From assembly GCA_964358485.1 (NCBI GenBank), contig CAYHPY010000044.1, positions 1 through 27,838 of the forward strand: a DNA stretch of 27,838 nucleotides. The letters are read 5' to 3'. This document shows positions 1 to 6,676 of this stretch, one piece after another; the first letter of the stretch is position 1, and the number at the start of each line of letters is the position of its first letter. Made by a program: the position numbers and the translations under genes. The stretch comes from CAYHPY01 sp964358485 (GTDB lineage Bacteria; Elusimicrobiota; Elusimicrobia; UBA1565; UBA9628). Under the pieces are notes generated by a model. It did no database searches, was not told the DNA's origin, and saw nothing but the letters and a program-made list of their open reading frames with translations.

Positions 1-254
1 GGATGCGGGCCGACGCGTTGTTTAAGGCCAAGAAGTGGCGGGCGGCCATGACCGATGCGGAGTTGGCGGCGAAGCTGGATCCGTCGGACGCGGACGCCTG
101 GTTCATCCTGGGGATGGCGCGGAGCATGTTGGGGGGCGATTCGGCCCAGGCGCTGGCGGAGTTGGACCGCGCGGCGGCGCTTAAACCGGCGTTGGCGGGG
201 TTTCGGGATTCGGTTAGGGAGAAGTTGGGGAAGGTGGAGGGTGGGGCGAGGTAA
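1..254 (+). CDS. TPR-repeat protein, C-terminal fragment
   Basis: The window opens inside this gene: the frame is open from the first base and ends with TAA at 252-254. The ATG at position 3 is probably internal. The visible 83 residues form helical pairs typical of tetratricopeptide repeats: an A/E-rich helix ending in KLDPSDADAWFILG, then a second unit ending in ALKPALAGF. The L-x-P-x-x-x-x-A-W pattern is the usual TPR helix-A boundary. TPR modules bind other proteins, so the fragment alone does not reveal a specific role. The last 15 residues are charged and look like a free tail. The next gene starts 17 nt downstream on the same strand but has very different base composition, so shared function is doubtful. 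Confidence 0.7.
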   Translation, partial: MRADALFKAKKWRAAMTDAELAAKLDPSDADAWFILGMARSMLGGDSAQALAELDRAAALKPALAGFRDSVREKLGKVEGGAR

Positions 255-271
255 GGGGGATGAGGGCGTAG

Positions 272-1213
272 ATGAAAATATTCAAAAGAATTCCAAAGAT
301 AATTTTTGTCGGATTGTTGTTGATTCTGAGTCCAGACTCCCTCATGGCCGATGCTTCGGATATTTATTGGTCAAGGGAGGGAGAGCTTGCTGCTGATTTG
401 GTGAGAAAAATTAGTCCGACGGTAATGCCTTTGACGAATAAATCTAATGGGAAAAGGCAAACTGGCGTTATAGTCGACTCCCCGAAGGGTTCTTTCATTC
501 TGACAAACTACCATTTGTTGGGTTCGACTAATGATGTTGTCGTTGCATATTTCACCGACTTGAAAGGAGCTTTGGAAGAATTTCCGATTCGATTCATTAA
601 AGGCGATGCCTCGTTGGATTTGGCGTTGTTTACTGCCCCGGGTGCGGAATCAATTTCACGGCTACTGAGCATGGGTTATGAGATAAAAACGGAAAAGCAG
701 GGGGTCCCATCGAGGATTATTAGGCCCGGCGGCGATAAGGAAGATTCGTTAAGTCAGAAAGAATTTGCTTCAGAAGGTGATGTTCTGCCCGGAAAAAATG
801 TGATGTTCCTGGGATTTCCGCTGGGGAAAGGTCTCGGCTATATAATTCCACAAGAGACTATCCACTTCCAGGGGGCAAGGGCCAAGGTTAATTTACCACC
901 GCAATTGGCATTCAAGACGCCGATTGCTCGGTTCGGCAAGGTTGCCTCATTGCCAGATGGAAGAAACTTCTTCATTGATGCAATGGTGAATCATGGGAAT
1001 AGTGGTTCTCCTGTATTTCTTCGGACCGGTGCCAAAACGGAGGGTGGTGCGCAGTTAGATTACCGCTTTTGTGGAATTATTCGTGGATTCGAATCCGACA
1101 ATGTGGTATTTAAGGGTGAAAATGGTGTTGAAATGAGCCTTCCTCATAACTCCGGCTTGGCTCTTGTAATATCAATAAAGGCCATCGCGGAATTCTTGTC
1201 AGAATTTAAATAA
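272..1213 (+). CDS. Secreted trypsin-like (S1/HtrA-fold) serine protease
   Basis: A 313-residue protein with a Sec-type signal peptide (about residues 1-26: KR-rich start, then IIFVGLLLILS, cleavage near LMA-DA). The chymotrypsin-fold catalytic triad is visible: His81 in ILTNYH, Asp116 in SLDLALF and Ser244 in GNSGSPVF. Spacing fits S1/HtrA-like proteases, but there is no PDZ domain and the protein ends soon after the second barrel. The expected role is cleavage of peptides in the periplasm or outside the cell; the substrate is unknown. The G-rich run before ATG 272 (GGGGGATGAGGG) is a loose ribosome site. The gene is clearly AT-richer than its neighbours and uses many A/T-ending codons, which suggests later acquisition. 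It stands alone: the next gene is convergent. Confidence 0.8.
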   Translation: MKIFKRIPKIIFVGLLLILSPDSLMADASDIYWSREGELAADLVRKISPTVMPLTNKSNGKRQTGVIVDSPKGSFILTNYHLLGSTNDVVVAYFTDLKGALEEFPIRFIKGDASLDLALFTAPGAESISRLLSMGYEIKTEKQGVPSRIIRPGGDKEDSLSQKEFASEGDVLPGKNVMFLGFPLGKGLGYIIPQETIHFQGARAKVNLPPQLAFKTPIARFGKVASLPDGRNFFIDAMVNHGNSGSPVFLRTGAKTEGGAQLDYRFCGIIRGFESDNVVFKGENGVEMSLPHNSGLALVISIKAIAEFLSEFK

Positions 1214-1301
1214 ATACCGCAATCTGAAAAAACATAGAACTTAATTCGCGTGCCGGTCTCGCCGGTGAAACCCTTGAATCATCATGGCGCGGGGGGCGTG
1301 C
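1214..1301. other. Convergent intergenic spacer
   Basis: This 88-bp gap separates the protease from the convergent SDR gene. It contains a short G+C self-complementary stretch (GCCGGTCTCGCCGGT) but no convincing terminator with a U-tract, and no copy of the palindromic repeat found elsewhere. I see no gene. Confidence 0.4.
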
Positions 1302-2858
1302 CTACCAGCTCGTCTGCCGGTAGTCCTTAAAAAACTTCCCCCACAGGTGCCGTCCCTCAATCAGCCCCAAAAAAAACGGATCGCACACCCGCGCCGCCCC
1401 GTCCACGATGTCCAGCGGCGGCTGAAAATCGTGGACCTCCTGCTTGCGGCTCGACAGATGCGCGGGGTCCTCGTCGGTGACCCAGCCGGTGTCCACGGCG
1501 TTCATGTGGATGCCGTCCTGGGCGTAGTCCGGGGCCGAGGTCAAGGTCAGCATGTTGAGCGCGGCCTTGGCCATATTGGTGTGGGGGTGCTTGTCGGTCT
1601 TAGTGCGGCGCGAGAAGCTGCCTTCCATGGCCGAGACGTTGACGATGTGCTTGTCGCGGTTGGGGGTCCTCAGCATCAGGCGCTTGAGCTTGGCGCAGAG
1701 GATGAAGGGGGCCACGGAGTTGATGAGTTGGAGCTCCAGCATCTCGGCGGTGGGAACATCCGCCAAGGTCATGCGCCAGGAGTTCATTTTGCGCAGGTCC
1801 ACCTGCTGAAGGTCCGCGTCGGTGCGGCCTTGCGGGAAGACGTCCAGGCCGACGGCGGCCTCGTCGTAGGCGTATTTGAGCTGGGAGAGGGCAGCGCAGT
1901 CCCGCAGGCCGGCGCCTTGGGTGCCGCGGTGCCAGACGGCCATGCCGGTGGCGTCTTCTTCCATGGTGGAACCGGGGAGCGCGGCGTGGGCCGCTCCCAA
2001 CATGGACAAGAGCGAGCGATGGCTGGACAGGACGCGCCGCTGTTCCTCGGGCAGGGCCTCATGCGGCAGGGACTCGTATTCCAGTAAGTGGGCGTAGAAG
2101 GCCGGGGGGCGGCGGACGGTTTGGGCGGCGTTGTTGACCAGGATGTCCAGGCGCGGGAGAGAAGTTTCCAGGTAGCGGCAGAAGATCTCGACCGAAGGCG
2201 AGTGGCGCAGGTCCAGGCCGTGGATGCGCAGCCGGTCTTTCCAGTTGGCGAAATCCTTTTCCTTAGAGTAGCGCCGCGCCGAATCATGCGGAAACCGGGT
2301 GGTGGCGACCACCGTGGCCCCGGCCCTCAGCATCATGAGCGAGGCTTGGTAGCCGATCTTGAGGCGTGAGCCGGTGATGACGGCCACTTTCCCGGTGAGG
2401 TCGGCGCTTTGGAAGCGCTTGGCGTAGTTGAGCTCGGCGCAAGGGCCGCACATGGAGTCGTAGAAGAAATGCAGGCGGCGGAAGTCGTCCTTGCAGACGT
2501 AGCAGTGCCGGGGCTCGGAGAGTTCGGGGCCTTCCGGGGCGAGGGGAGCGGCCACCCGCTCGGGCGCGGTGAAGACGGCTTCCTTGCGGACGGCCCGGAT
2601 TTGGGTGGAGGCGCGCACGGCCCGGTCGGCCAGGTTCTTTTCCTTGCGGCGCTCGGAGCGCAGGGCGCGGGCCAGGGCGGTGTGCTCGTGGCGTTCGGGC
2701 CGGGAGACGCGGCCGGCGGCCAGCATGAGGGCCACGCGCTCTTCCCGGGAGAGTTTGGCCAGCAAGGTCCGGTCCGAAGCCACGGCTTTCAGGATTTCGG
2801 AGGCCTGGCGCAAAGCCGAAGCGTCGGGCGGGTTCTTGGGGGGGGTGGCGGAGGACAC
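1302..2858 (-). CDS. Non-canonical SDR oxidoreductase with zinc-knuckle N-terminus
   Basis: A 518-residue short-chain dehydrogenase/reductase relative. Residues 1-115 are helical and charged. Cys119, Cys122, Cys137 and Cys140 (two CxxC pairs) form a likely zinc knuckle. The Rossmann fold begins near residue 155. The nucleotide loop reads TGSRLKIG (162-169), so the middle Gly of TGxxxGxG is Lys. NNAA (242-245) and the Ser409 strand (NVSAMEG) are recognisable. The YxxxK position is TNMAK (427-431): Lys431 is present but the catalytic Tyr is Thr. About 100 extra residues lie between NNAA and the next core helix (INSVAPFIL), about 165 residues before Ser409. From memory, similar long SDRs with a TTRFP motif occur in fungi and other eukaryotes as well as bacteria, so the substitutions may mark a clade and not decay. 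Start is GTG at 2858, with TAAAAT 7 nt upstream. Substrate unknown. Confidence 0.75.
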   Translation of the reverse strand: MSSATPPKNPPDASALRQASEILKAVASDRTLLAKLSREERVALMLAAGRVSRPERHEHTALARALRSERRKEKNLADRAVRASTQIRAVRKEAVFTAPERVAAPLAPEGPELSEPRHCYVCKDDFRRLHFFYDSMCGPCAELNYAKRFQSADLTGKVAVITGSRLKIGYQASLMMLRAGATVVATTRFPHDSARRYSKEKDFANWKDRLRIHGLDLRHSPSVEIFCRYLETSLPRLDILVNNAAQTVRRPPAFYAHLLEYESLPHEALPEEQRRVLSSHRSLLSMLGAAHAALPGSTMEEDATGMAVWHRGTQGAGLRDCAALSQLKYAYDEAAVGLDVFPQGRTDADLQQVDLRKMNSWRMTLADVPTAEMLELQLINSVAPFILCAKLKRLMLRTPNRDKHIVNVSAMEGSFSRRTKTDKHPHTNMAKAALNMLTLTSAPDYAQDGIHMNAVDTGWVTDEDPAHLSSRKQEVHDFQPPLDIVDGAARVCDPFFLGLIEGRHLWGKFFKDYRQTSW

Positions 2859-2865
2859 TGCGTAT

Positions 2866-2871
2866 ATTTTA
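2866..2871 (-). promoter_or_regulatory. -10 element (TAAAAT) of the SDR gene, leaderless
   Basis: On the minus strand TAAAAT is followed by 7 nt and then the GTG start. Transcription would begin at or next to the start codon, so the mRNA would have essentially no leader. No Shine-Dalgarno sequence is present. The -35 region is not convincing. Confidence 0.45.
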
Positions 2872-2988
2872 CCGCATATGGGACCCGTCCCGACGGACCC
2901 GCATAACCCTAGGCCCGGGGCCCCAGAGGCCGCCGCTTTCGCGCCGGCCCATCCCCGGGCACAGGGCCGATGGAGATAAGACCTGGCC
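2872..2988. other. Spacer downstream of the pilin-like gene
   Basis: GC-rich stretch between the pilin-like gene end and the SDR promoter. It contains short GC palindromes (for example GGCCCGGGGCCCC) that could fold in the transcript, but there is no clear intrinsic terminator. The long open frame running through it is a product of GC bias. Confidence 0.35.
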
Positions 2989-3684
2989 CTAGTAAGAATT
3001 CCAGACCGAGCCCTTGACGTCGGTGTGGGTGCAGTTGACCCGGACGACGCCGGCGTTGGCGTCCCCGGCGGTGTTGTTGTAGTGCCACCCCCCGGAATCG
3101 TCCGGGGCGGGGTCGTTGAGGAATTTCGCCGAGGCGCGGTGGTGCCGCGGCGTTTTGGCCCGGGGGATATCCGGCAGGTACTTTTTCTGGACCGTCAACG
3201 CGCCCAGGTCGTCCGGATATTGGCCCTCCATGTCCCCGTAGTAGATCGAGAGGGCGGAACGAAGGGCCCCCAGGGAGCCCCGGGTGGACTTTTCGTCGGG
3301 AGACCGGAGGAGTTCTCCCATTTTCAGGATGAAGACTCCGGCCAGGATTGCCAGCACGCCGAGGACGGCCCCGATTTTCAGGAGCAGGCCCCGGTCCTCG
3401 GCCTTTTCCCAGCCGTGAATCATGAGCCGGATTCTTCGCGCGTGGAACAGGACCCGCCGGCCGCCCACGGCCGCGAGGGCGGCGCCAATGATCCCCGGCG
3501 GGATCGCCTCCAGGCTGCCTGAGAGGAGAAGCCCGACCTGGATCAGCGTCAAGGCGAGGGCGGCCAAAGTCAGGCCTATCAACGGCAAGAGGATGACCGC
3601 GGCGTGGAAGGCGATCCAAAGCCGGGAGTTTTTGTAGGGGGGCGCGAGGGGCTCCGGGGAAATCCCGCCGTCCTCGGGGGTCAT
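2989..3684 (-). CDS. Membrane protein with C-terminal pseudopilin-like head
   Basis: A 231-residue protein. Hydrophobic segments lie at about 22-55 (one long or two adjacent spans), 62-75 and 104-120. After the last span, residues 121-231 match the head of type IV pilins/type II secretion major pseudopilins: KMGELLRSPDEKSTRGSLG, then LRSALSIYYGDMEGQYP, KYLPDIP, GGWHYNNT and VNCTHTD. The last span therefore sits where the pilin N-terminal helix should be. The prepilin cleavage motif (G-FTLIE) is absent and three membrane spans precede it, so prepilin peptidase processing and filament assembly are not expected. It may be a membrane-tethered pilin mimic or assembly factor. ATG 3684 follows the upstream stop by 10 nt, so the two genes form an operon. 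A longer in-frame start at 3975 lies inside that upstream gene and was rejected. Confidence 0.65.
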   Translation of the reverse strand: MTPEDGGISPEPLAPPYKNSRLWIAFHAAVILLPLIGLTLAALALTLIQVGLLLSGSLEAIPPGIIGAALAAVGGRRVLFHARRIRLMIHGWEKAEDRGLLLKIGAVLGVLAILAGVFILKMGELLRSPDEKSTRGSLGALRSALSIYYGDMEGQYPDDLGALTVQKKYLPDIPRAKTPRHHRASAKFLNDPAPDDSGGWHYNNTAGDANAGVVRVNCTHTDVKGSVWNSY

Positions 3685-3694
3685 AGGCCCGGGT

Positions 3695-4495
3695 TCAGCG
3701 CTTTGAGTAATCCTCGAACAAGGCCGCCGTCCCGGCGTACTGCTTCCACTCGAACGGGAAGGAGTATTTCCCTTCAAGAAGGCCCGGGAACCGGAGCTGG
3801 ATGTTGAGCAGTCGCAGGCACGCGGCCGTTTTCTGCTCCCCGGAAACCATTCCCTTTGGGAATTTTCCCGAGGCAGGCTTATTGAGGATGACCCGCAGGG
3901 AGCTCTCGGCGACGTCGACCAACCCGGAGACGTCCACCGCCTCGACGGTGGACCCGATCCGTTCCTTGGACTCATGGCTCGCGATCCTCGCTGCGCCCTG
4001 GACGGGGGGTGCCGCGGTCGAGTGGTAATAGAATTGGTTTTTCTCTTCGAGCTTTCTAAACAGGCGCCGAACCTCCTGGAATTGCCTCCAATCCGAAAAG
4101 CCTTCGTGCTTCAAGAGTCCGGGGCTTCGAAGCTCCACGCCCAGCAGTCTCTGCGCGGCCTCCAACTGGGAAGCCTCGGTCAGCATGGCGGAAGGGAACT
4201 TTCCCGCCGCCGGCTCGTTGAGGAGGATCCGCAGGCTGCTCTCGGCGATGTCCACGCTCCCGGAGACCTCCCCCATCGAAAATGCGGGGGGAGCGTCGGG
4301 CGGACGGGGGGCCTCGGGCGCGGCGGCGCCTGCGACGGCCTTGCCGGGGATCGGCTCGGACGGGCCGGGCCCGCCCCTGAGTTGGGCCCGCACATCCTTA
4401 AATTCGCTGGGGCCGCCTTCTTGGGCGCGGGCGGGAAGGACGGCCAGGGACACGAGCAATAAGGCCAACGGCCCGGCGGGATGGGGGTGGTTCAT
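3695..4495 (-). CDS. Exported protein with duplicated ~73-residue domain
   Basis: A 266-residue protein that I do not recognise. The signal peptide is clear (residues 1-24, LALLLVSLAVLPARA, cleavage near ARA-QE). A Pro/Ala/Gly-rich linker follows (about 40-72). Then come two related domains, residues 78-150 and 190-264, both beginning SG.VD.AESSLR..LN.PA.GKFP and containing R(L)L....LR.PGLL and a W-containing helix. The helical, amphipathic repeat suggests an internal duplication. ATG 4495 has a strong AGGAGG 5 nt upstream (4501-4506). It is the first gene of an operon with the pilin-like membrane protein, so it may work with that protein at the cell envelope. Confidence 0.65.
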   Translation of the reverse strand: MNHPHPAGPLALLLVSLAVLPARAQEGGPSEFKDVRAQLRGGPGPSEPIPGKAVAGAAAPEAPRPPDAPPAFSMGEVSGSVDIAESSLRILLNEPAAGKFPSAMLTEASQLEAAQRLLGVELRSPGLLKHEGFSDWRQFQEVRRLFRKLEEKNQFYYHSTAAPPVQGAARIASHESKERIGSTVEAVDVSGLVDVAESSLRVILNKPASGKFPKGMVSGEQKTAACLRLLNIQLRFPGLLEGKYSFPFEWKQYAGTAALFEDYSKR

Positions 4496-4500
4496 GGGAC

Positions 4501-4506
4501 CCTCCT
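4501..4506 (-). promoter_or_regulatory. Strong Shine-Dalgarno (AGGAGG) for the 4495 start
   Basis: AGGAGG on the minus strand lies 5 nt before ATG 4495. It fixes that start and shows the host uses classical ribosome binding sites for this exported-protein gene, unlike the divergent leaderless gene next door. Confidence 0.6.
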
Positions 4507-4602
4507 GGGCCCTAAAAGCGGGGCTCGATAAGCAGTGTAGCCCCGGCGCCGTGAATTTTCAAGGCCCCCTTCTTCTCCAGGCCCGGCCGCCGGAATCATT
4601 GG

Positions 4603-4608
4603 TATATT
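4603..4608 (+). promoter_or_regulatory. -10 element (TATATT) of the glycosylase gene, leaderless
   Basis: TATATT is followed by 7 nt (AGGCGGG) and the ATG at 4616. Transcription from this box would start at the initiation codon. No good -35 hexamer is seen at 16-18 nt. Confidence 0.5.
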
Positions 4609-4615
4609 AGGCGGG

Positions 4616-5794
4616 ATGTCGACTATTTCTCGCGAGGCGGCGGCCGCCCTTTTCCTCCAACGCCAGCACTTGGACCGGCCTTTGGGCCGCGCGCTCACCG
4701 CGGAAAGCCTTTCGCGCTTCGTGGCCGACGCGGGGGGGCTGCAACTCGACTCGATCAACGTGGTCGAGCGCGCCCATTACCTGACGCTCTGGAGCCGATT
4801 CGGGCCTTATGACAAGGCCAAGGTCGACGCGTTGGCCTACGGGAAAAGAGCGCTATTCGAGTACTGGGCCCATGCCGCCTGCCTGGTGGCCGCGGAGGAT
4901 TTGGCGGGCTGGCGGCGGGCCATGGTGGACTTTCGCGGCAGCCACACGGGCTGGTCGGACTGGCTCAAGGCCTCGGGCAAGGTTTTGAAGCTGGTCGAGG
5001 GCGAAATTCGCCGCCGCGGGCCGCTGGCGGCCGGGGCGTTCTCCCGCCCGAAGGCCCAAGGCAAGGCCGAGGGTTGGTGGGACTGGAAGCCGGCCCAGCA
5101 CGCCCTGCAATTTCTCTGGCTCAGCGGACGGCTGGCCATCCATTCGCGCAAGCATTTCCACAAGACCTATGACCTGGCTGAGCGGGTCCACCCGGCCGTG
5201 GAGCCGATCCCCCGGGCGGAGTTTCCCCGCTGGCACATCCGCAAGTCCTTGCGCGCCATGGGCGCGGCCACCGAGGCGGACCTGCGCTCCTATTTAAGCT
5301 ACCCGCGCCTGGCCCCGGCCCTTCGGCGGCGGGCCTTGGCGGGGATGGTCAAGAGCGGGGAGGTCGTGGAACTCAAGGTGGAGGGGACTTCGGAGCCTTG
5401 GTTCGCGTTGGCGGGTGACCTGAAAGCTCTGCAAGCCCCGCCCGTTCCTAAAGGAACGACGCTCCTGTCCCCGTTTGATTCCCTGCTCTGGCACCGCGCC
5501 CGGGCCAAGACCCTCTTCGGGCTGGACTACAAGATCGAGGTCTACACCCCGGCCGCCAAGCGCGTCCACGGCTACTACACCCTGCCGATCCTCCACGACG
5601 GGCGGCTGGTCGGGGTCTTGGACCCTAAGAACCACCGAGCCGAGCGCCGTCTGGAAATCCGCGGCGTTCACTTCCTGACCAAGCCCTCGCCCGCGCTCCG
5701 GGAAGGCGTGGACCTCGCCGTCCGCTCGCTAGCCTCTTTCCTGGGCGCCGAAATAGTAAAAATGGGGACACCCACCATTTTTACCATTCGCTAG
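4616..5794 (+). CDS. ycaQ: YcaQ/AlkX-type winged-helix DNA glycosylase
   Basis: A 392-residue member of the HTH_42 family (E. coli YcaQ/AlkX, Streptomyces AlkZ), which unhooks alkylated or cross-linked DNA bases through tandem winged helices. The family's catalytic QxQ/QxD motif is visible as GLQLDSINVVERAH, with Gln43 and Asp45, the AlkX-type QxD form. Other family-like parts are LFEYWAHAA (81-88), PFDSLLWHRARAK and a C-terminal KNHRAERRLEIRGVHF. The family is usually about 380-410 residues, so the protein is full length. The last about 13 codons run through a dispersed palindromic repeat (5756-5784), so the C-terminal tail is repeat-derived, and the stop TAG is 5792-5794. Leaderless promoter proposed. 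Cytoplasmic DNA repair role inferred from family. Confidence 0.82.
   Translation: MSTISREAAAALFLQRQHLDRPLGRALTAESLSRFVADAGGLQLDSINVVERAHYLTLWSRFGPYDKAKVDALAYGKRALFEYWAHAACLVAAEDLAGWRRAMVDFRGSHTGWSDWLKASGKVLKLVEGEIRRRGPLAAGAFSRPKAQGKAEGWWDWKPAQHALQFLWLSGRLAIHSRKHFHKTYDLAERVHPAVEPIPRAEFPRWHIRKSLRAMGAATEADLRSYLSYPRLAPALRRRALAGMVKSGEVVELKVEGTSEPWFALAGDLKALQAPPVPKGTTLLSPFDSLLWHRARAKTLFGLDYKIEVYTPAAKRVHGYYTLPILHDGRLVGVLDPKNHRAERRLEIRGVHFLTKPSPALREGVDLAVRSLASFLGAEIVKMGTPTIFTIR
5756..5784. repeat. Palindromic repeat R1 (short form), inside glycosylase 3' end
   Basis: A 29-bp palindrome with 10-bp arms GTAAAAATGG and CCATTTTTAC around GGACACCCA. It is the exact reverse complement of 6648-6676. It lies in frame within the glycosylase reading frame and encodes most of its last residues. 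It belongs to the family with copies near 6614, 7089, 12220, 21288 and 22607. Confidence 0.85.
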
Positions 5795-5831
5795 ACCGCG
5801 GGTGGGCAAGCCATTGCGGCGCGGTCTGTGA

Positions 5832-5860
5832 TAGAATAGACCAACCCCGTTTTAGCGAGG
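5832..5860 (+). promoter_or_regulatory. -10 (TAGAAT) and GAGG ribosome site of the CX9C repeat gene
   Basis: TAGAAT at 5832-5837 would start transcription about 25 nt before ATG 5869. GAGG at 5857-5860 lies 8 nt from that ATG. This is a normal leadered arrangement. A matching -35 is not clear. Confidence 0.4.
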
Positions 5861-5868
5861 AAAAATTC

Positions 5869-6606
5869 ATGAAGCTATTTGCCGCGTCGTTTCTGATCCT
5901 CTTGGTGCCCGCCGCCTTCGCGGAGGGCCCCGCCTGCCGGGCCTTCGACCAGCTCCAAGTCGTTTCCCCGCTCACCGTGGAGGCTCCGGCCTCCATCCTA
6001 GGCGCGCCGACCGCCGCATCCACGGTCAAAACCTCGATGGAGGACGACGAGGGCGGCATTCCCTCGGGCTACGAGGCCTGCCGGCGTTACGGGGCGTCCC
6101 ACGGGGTTTGCTTAGGGGCCAAGGAGGGCTACGGCGCCTGCCGCCGCTACGGCGGTCAGCATGGGGTCTGCCTGGGGGCCGACGGCGGTTACGACGCGTG
6201 TCGGCGCTACGGCGGCGCGCACGGCATGTGCCTGGGTTCCCAGGGCGGTTACGGCGACTGCCGCCGCTACGGCGGAGCGCAAGGGGTTTGCCTCGGGGCG
6301 GATTGGGGCTACGGTTCTTGCCGGCGCTATGGCGGCGCGCAGGGAGTTTGTTTGGGCGCCAACGGGGGCTACGACGCCTGCCGGCGTTACGGCGGACAGC
6401 AGGGCGTTTGCCTGGGCGCGGAGCTGGGATACGGGGATTGCCGCGCCTACGGCCAGAGCCACGGGTCTTGCCTGGGCGCGTACGGCGGCTATGGCGCTTG
6501 CCGCCGCTACGGCGGAACCCACGGCGCCTGCCTGGGAGCCCAATTGGGCTACGCCTCCTGCCGCGCCTACGGCGAGAAGCAAGCCACCTGCCTCGGCGCG
6601 AACTGA
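5869..6606 (+). CDS. Exported protein of nine 20-residue CX9C tandem repeats
   Basis: A 245-residue protein that I cannot assign to a family. The signal peptide is residues 1-18 (MKLFAASFLILLVPAAFA). Residues 19-66 are a non-repetitive region with one Cys. Residues 67-245 are nine tandem units of 20 residues (the last is 19), consensus GYGACRRYGGxxGVCLGAxG. Every unit keeps both Cys at positions 5 and 15 (CX9C), the Tyr at 2 and 8 and the Gly at 1 and 9; Arg-Arg after the first Cys is kept in seven of nine and becomes Arg-Ala in two. That gives 18 regularly spaced cysteines plus one, which in an exported protein implies a ladder of disulfides. Third-position codon differences show the 60-bp units are old and protein-selected. 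It is a single gene ending at a palindromic repeat and facing the zf-TFIIB gene. It could be a surface or extracellular structural protein. Confidence 0.75.
   Translation: MKLFAASFLILLVPAAFAEGPACRAFDQLQVVSPLTVEAPASILGAPTAASTVKTSMEDDEGGIPSGYEACRRYGASHGVCLGAKEGYGACRRYGGQHGVCLGADGGYDACRRYGGAHGMCLGSQGGYGDCRRYGGAQGVCLGADWGYGSCRRYGGAQGVCLGANGGYDACRRYGGQQGVCLGAELGYGDCRAYGQSHGSCLGAYGGYGACRRYGGTHGACLGAQLGYASCRAYGEKQATCLGAN
6067..6603 (+). repeat. 60-bp tandem coding repeat, 9 units
   Basis: Nine in-frame 60-bp units encoding the CX9C motif, starting at the GGC of the first GYEAC. Units differ mainly at synonymous sites and at the two residues before the second Gly (for example SH, QH, AH, AQ). The last unit lacks one codon. 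Confidence 0.85.
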
Positions 6607-6613
6607 ATTAAAT

Positions 6614-6676
6614 AATTGGGGACACCCCCCGTTTTTACCGAAGATTGGTAAAAATGGTGGGTGTCCCCATTTTTAC
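6614..6676. repeat. Palindromic repeat R2 between convergent genes
   Basis: Left arm AATTGGGGACACCCCCCG then TTTTTACC; right arm GGTAAAAATGGTGGGTGTCCCC then ATTTTTAC. The arms pair imperfectly as a long hairpin, and the right half (6648-6676) is also a palindrome by itself. The TAG stop of the minus-strand zf-TFIIB gene (6676-6678) shares its first base with the repeat edge. It could act as a two-way terminator between the convergent genes. Confidence 0.85.

Noticed and set aside
1284..2087. Plus-strand open frame opposite the SDR gene
   Set aside because: Antisense to a gene with several intact motifs; no ribosome site or family match.
2909..3619. Minus-strand open frame overlapping the pilin-like gene
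   Set aside because: Composition is Pro/Arg/Gly-rich with no motif, and the overlapping frame has the clear pilin head.
3685..3975. Upstream extension of the pilin-like gene
   Set aside because: It lies inside the upstream exported-protein gene in another frame and has Ser/Arg-rich shadow composition.
6067..6606. CRISPR-like appearance of the 60-bp tandem units
   Set aside because: Units are contiguous, differ at synonymous sites and are in frame with a signal-peptide gene; there are no spacers.
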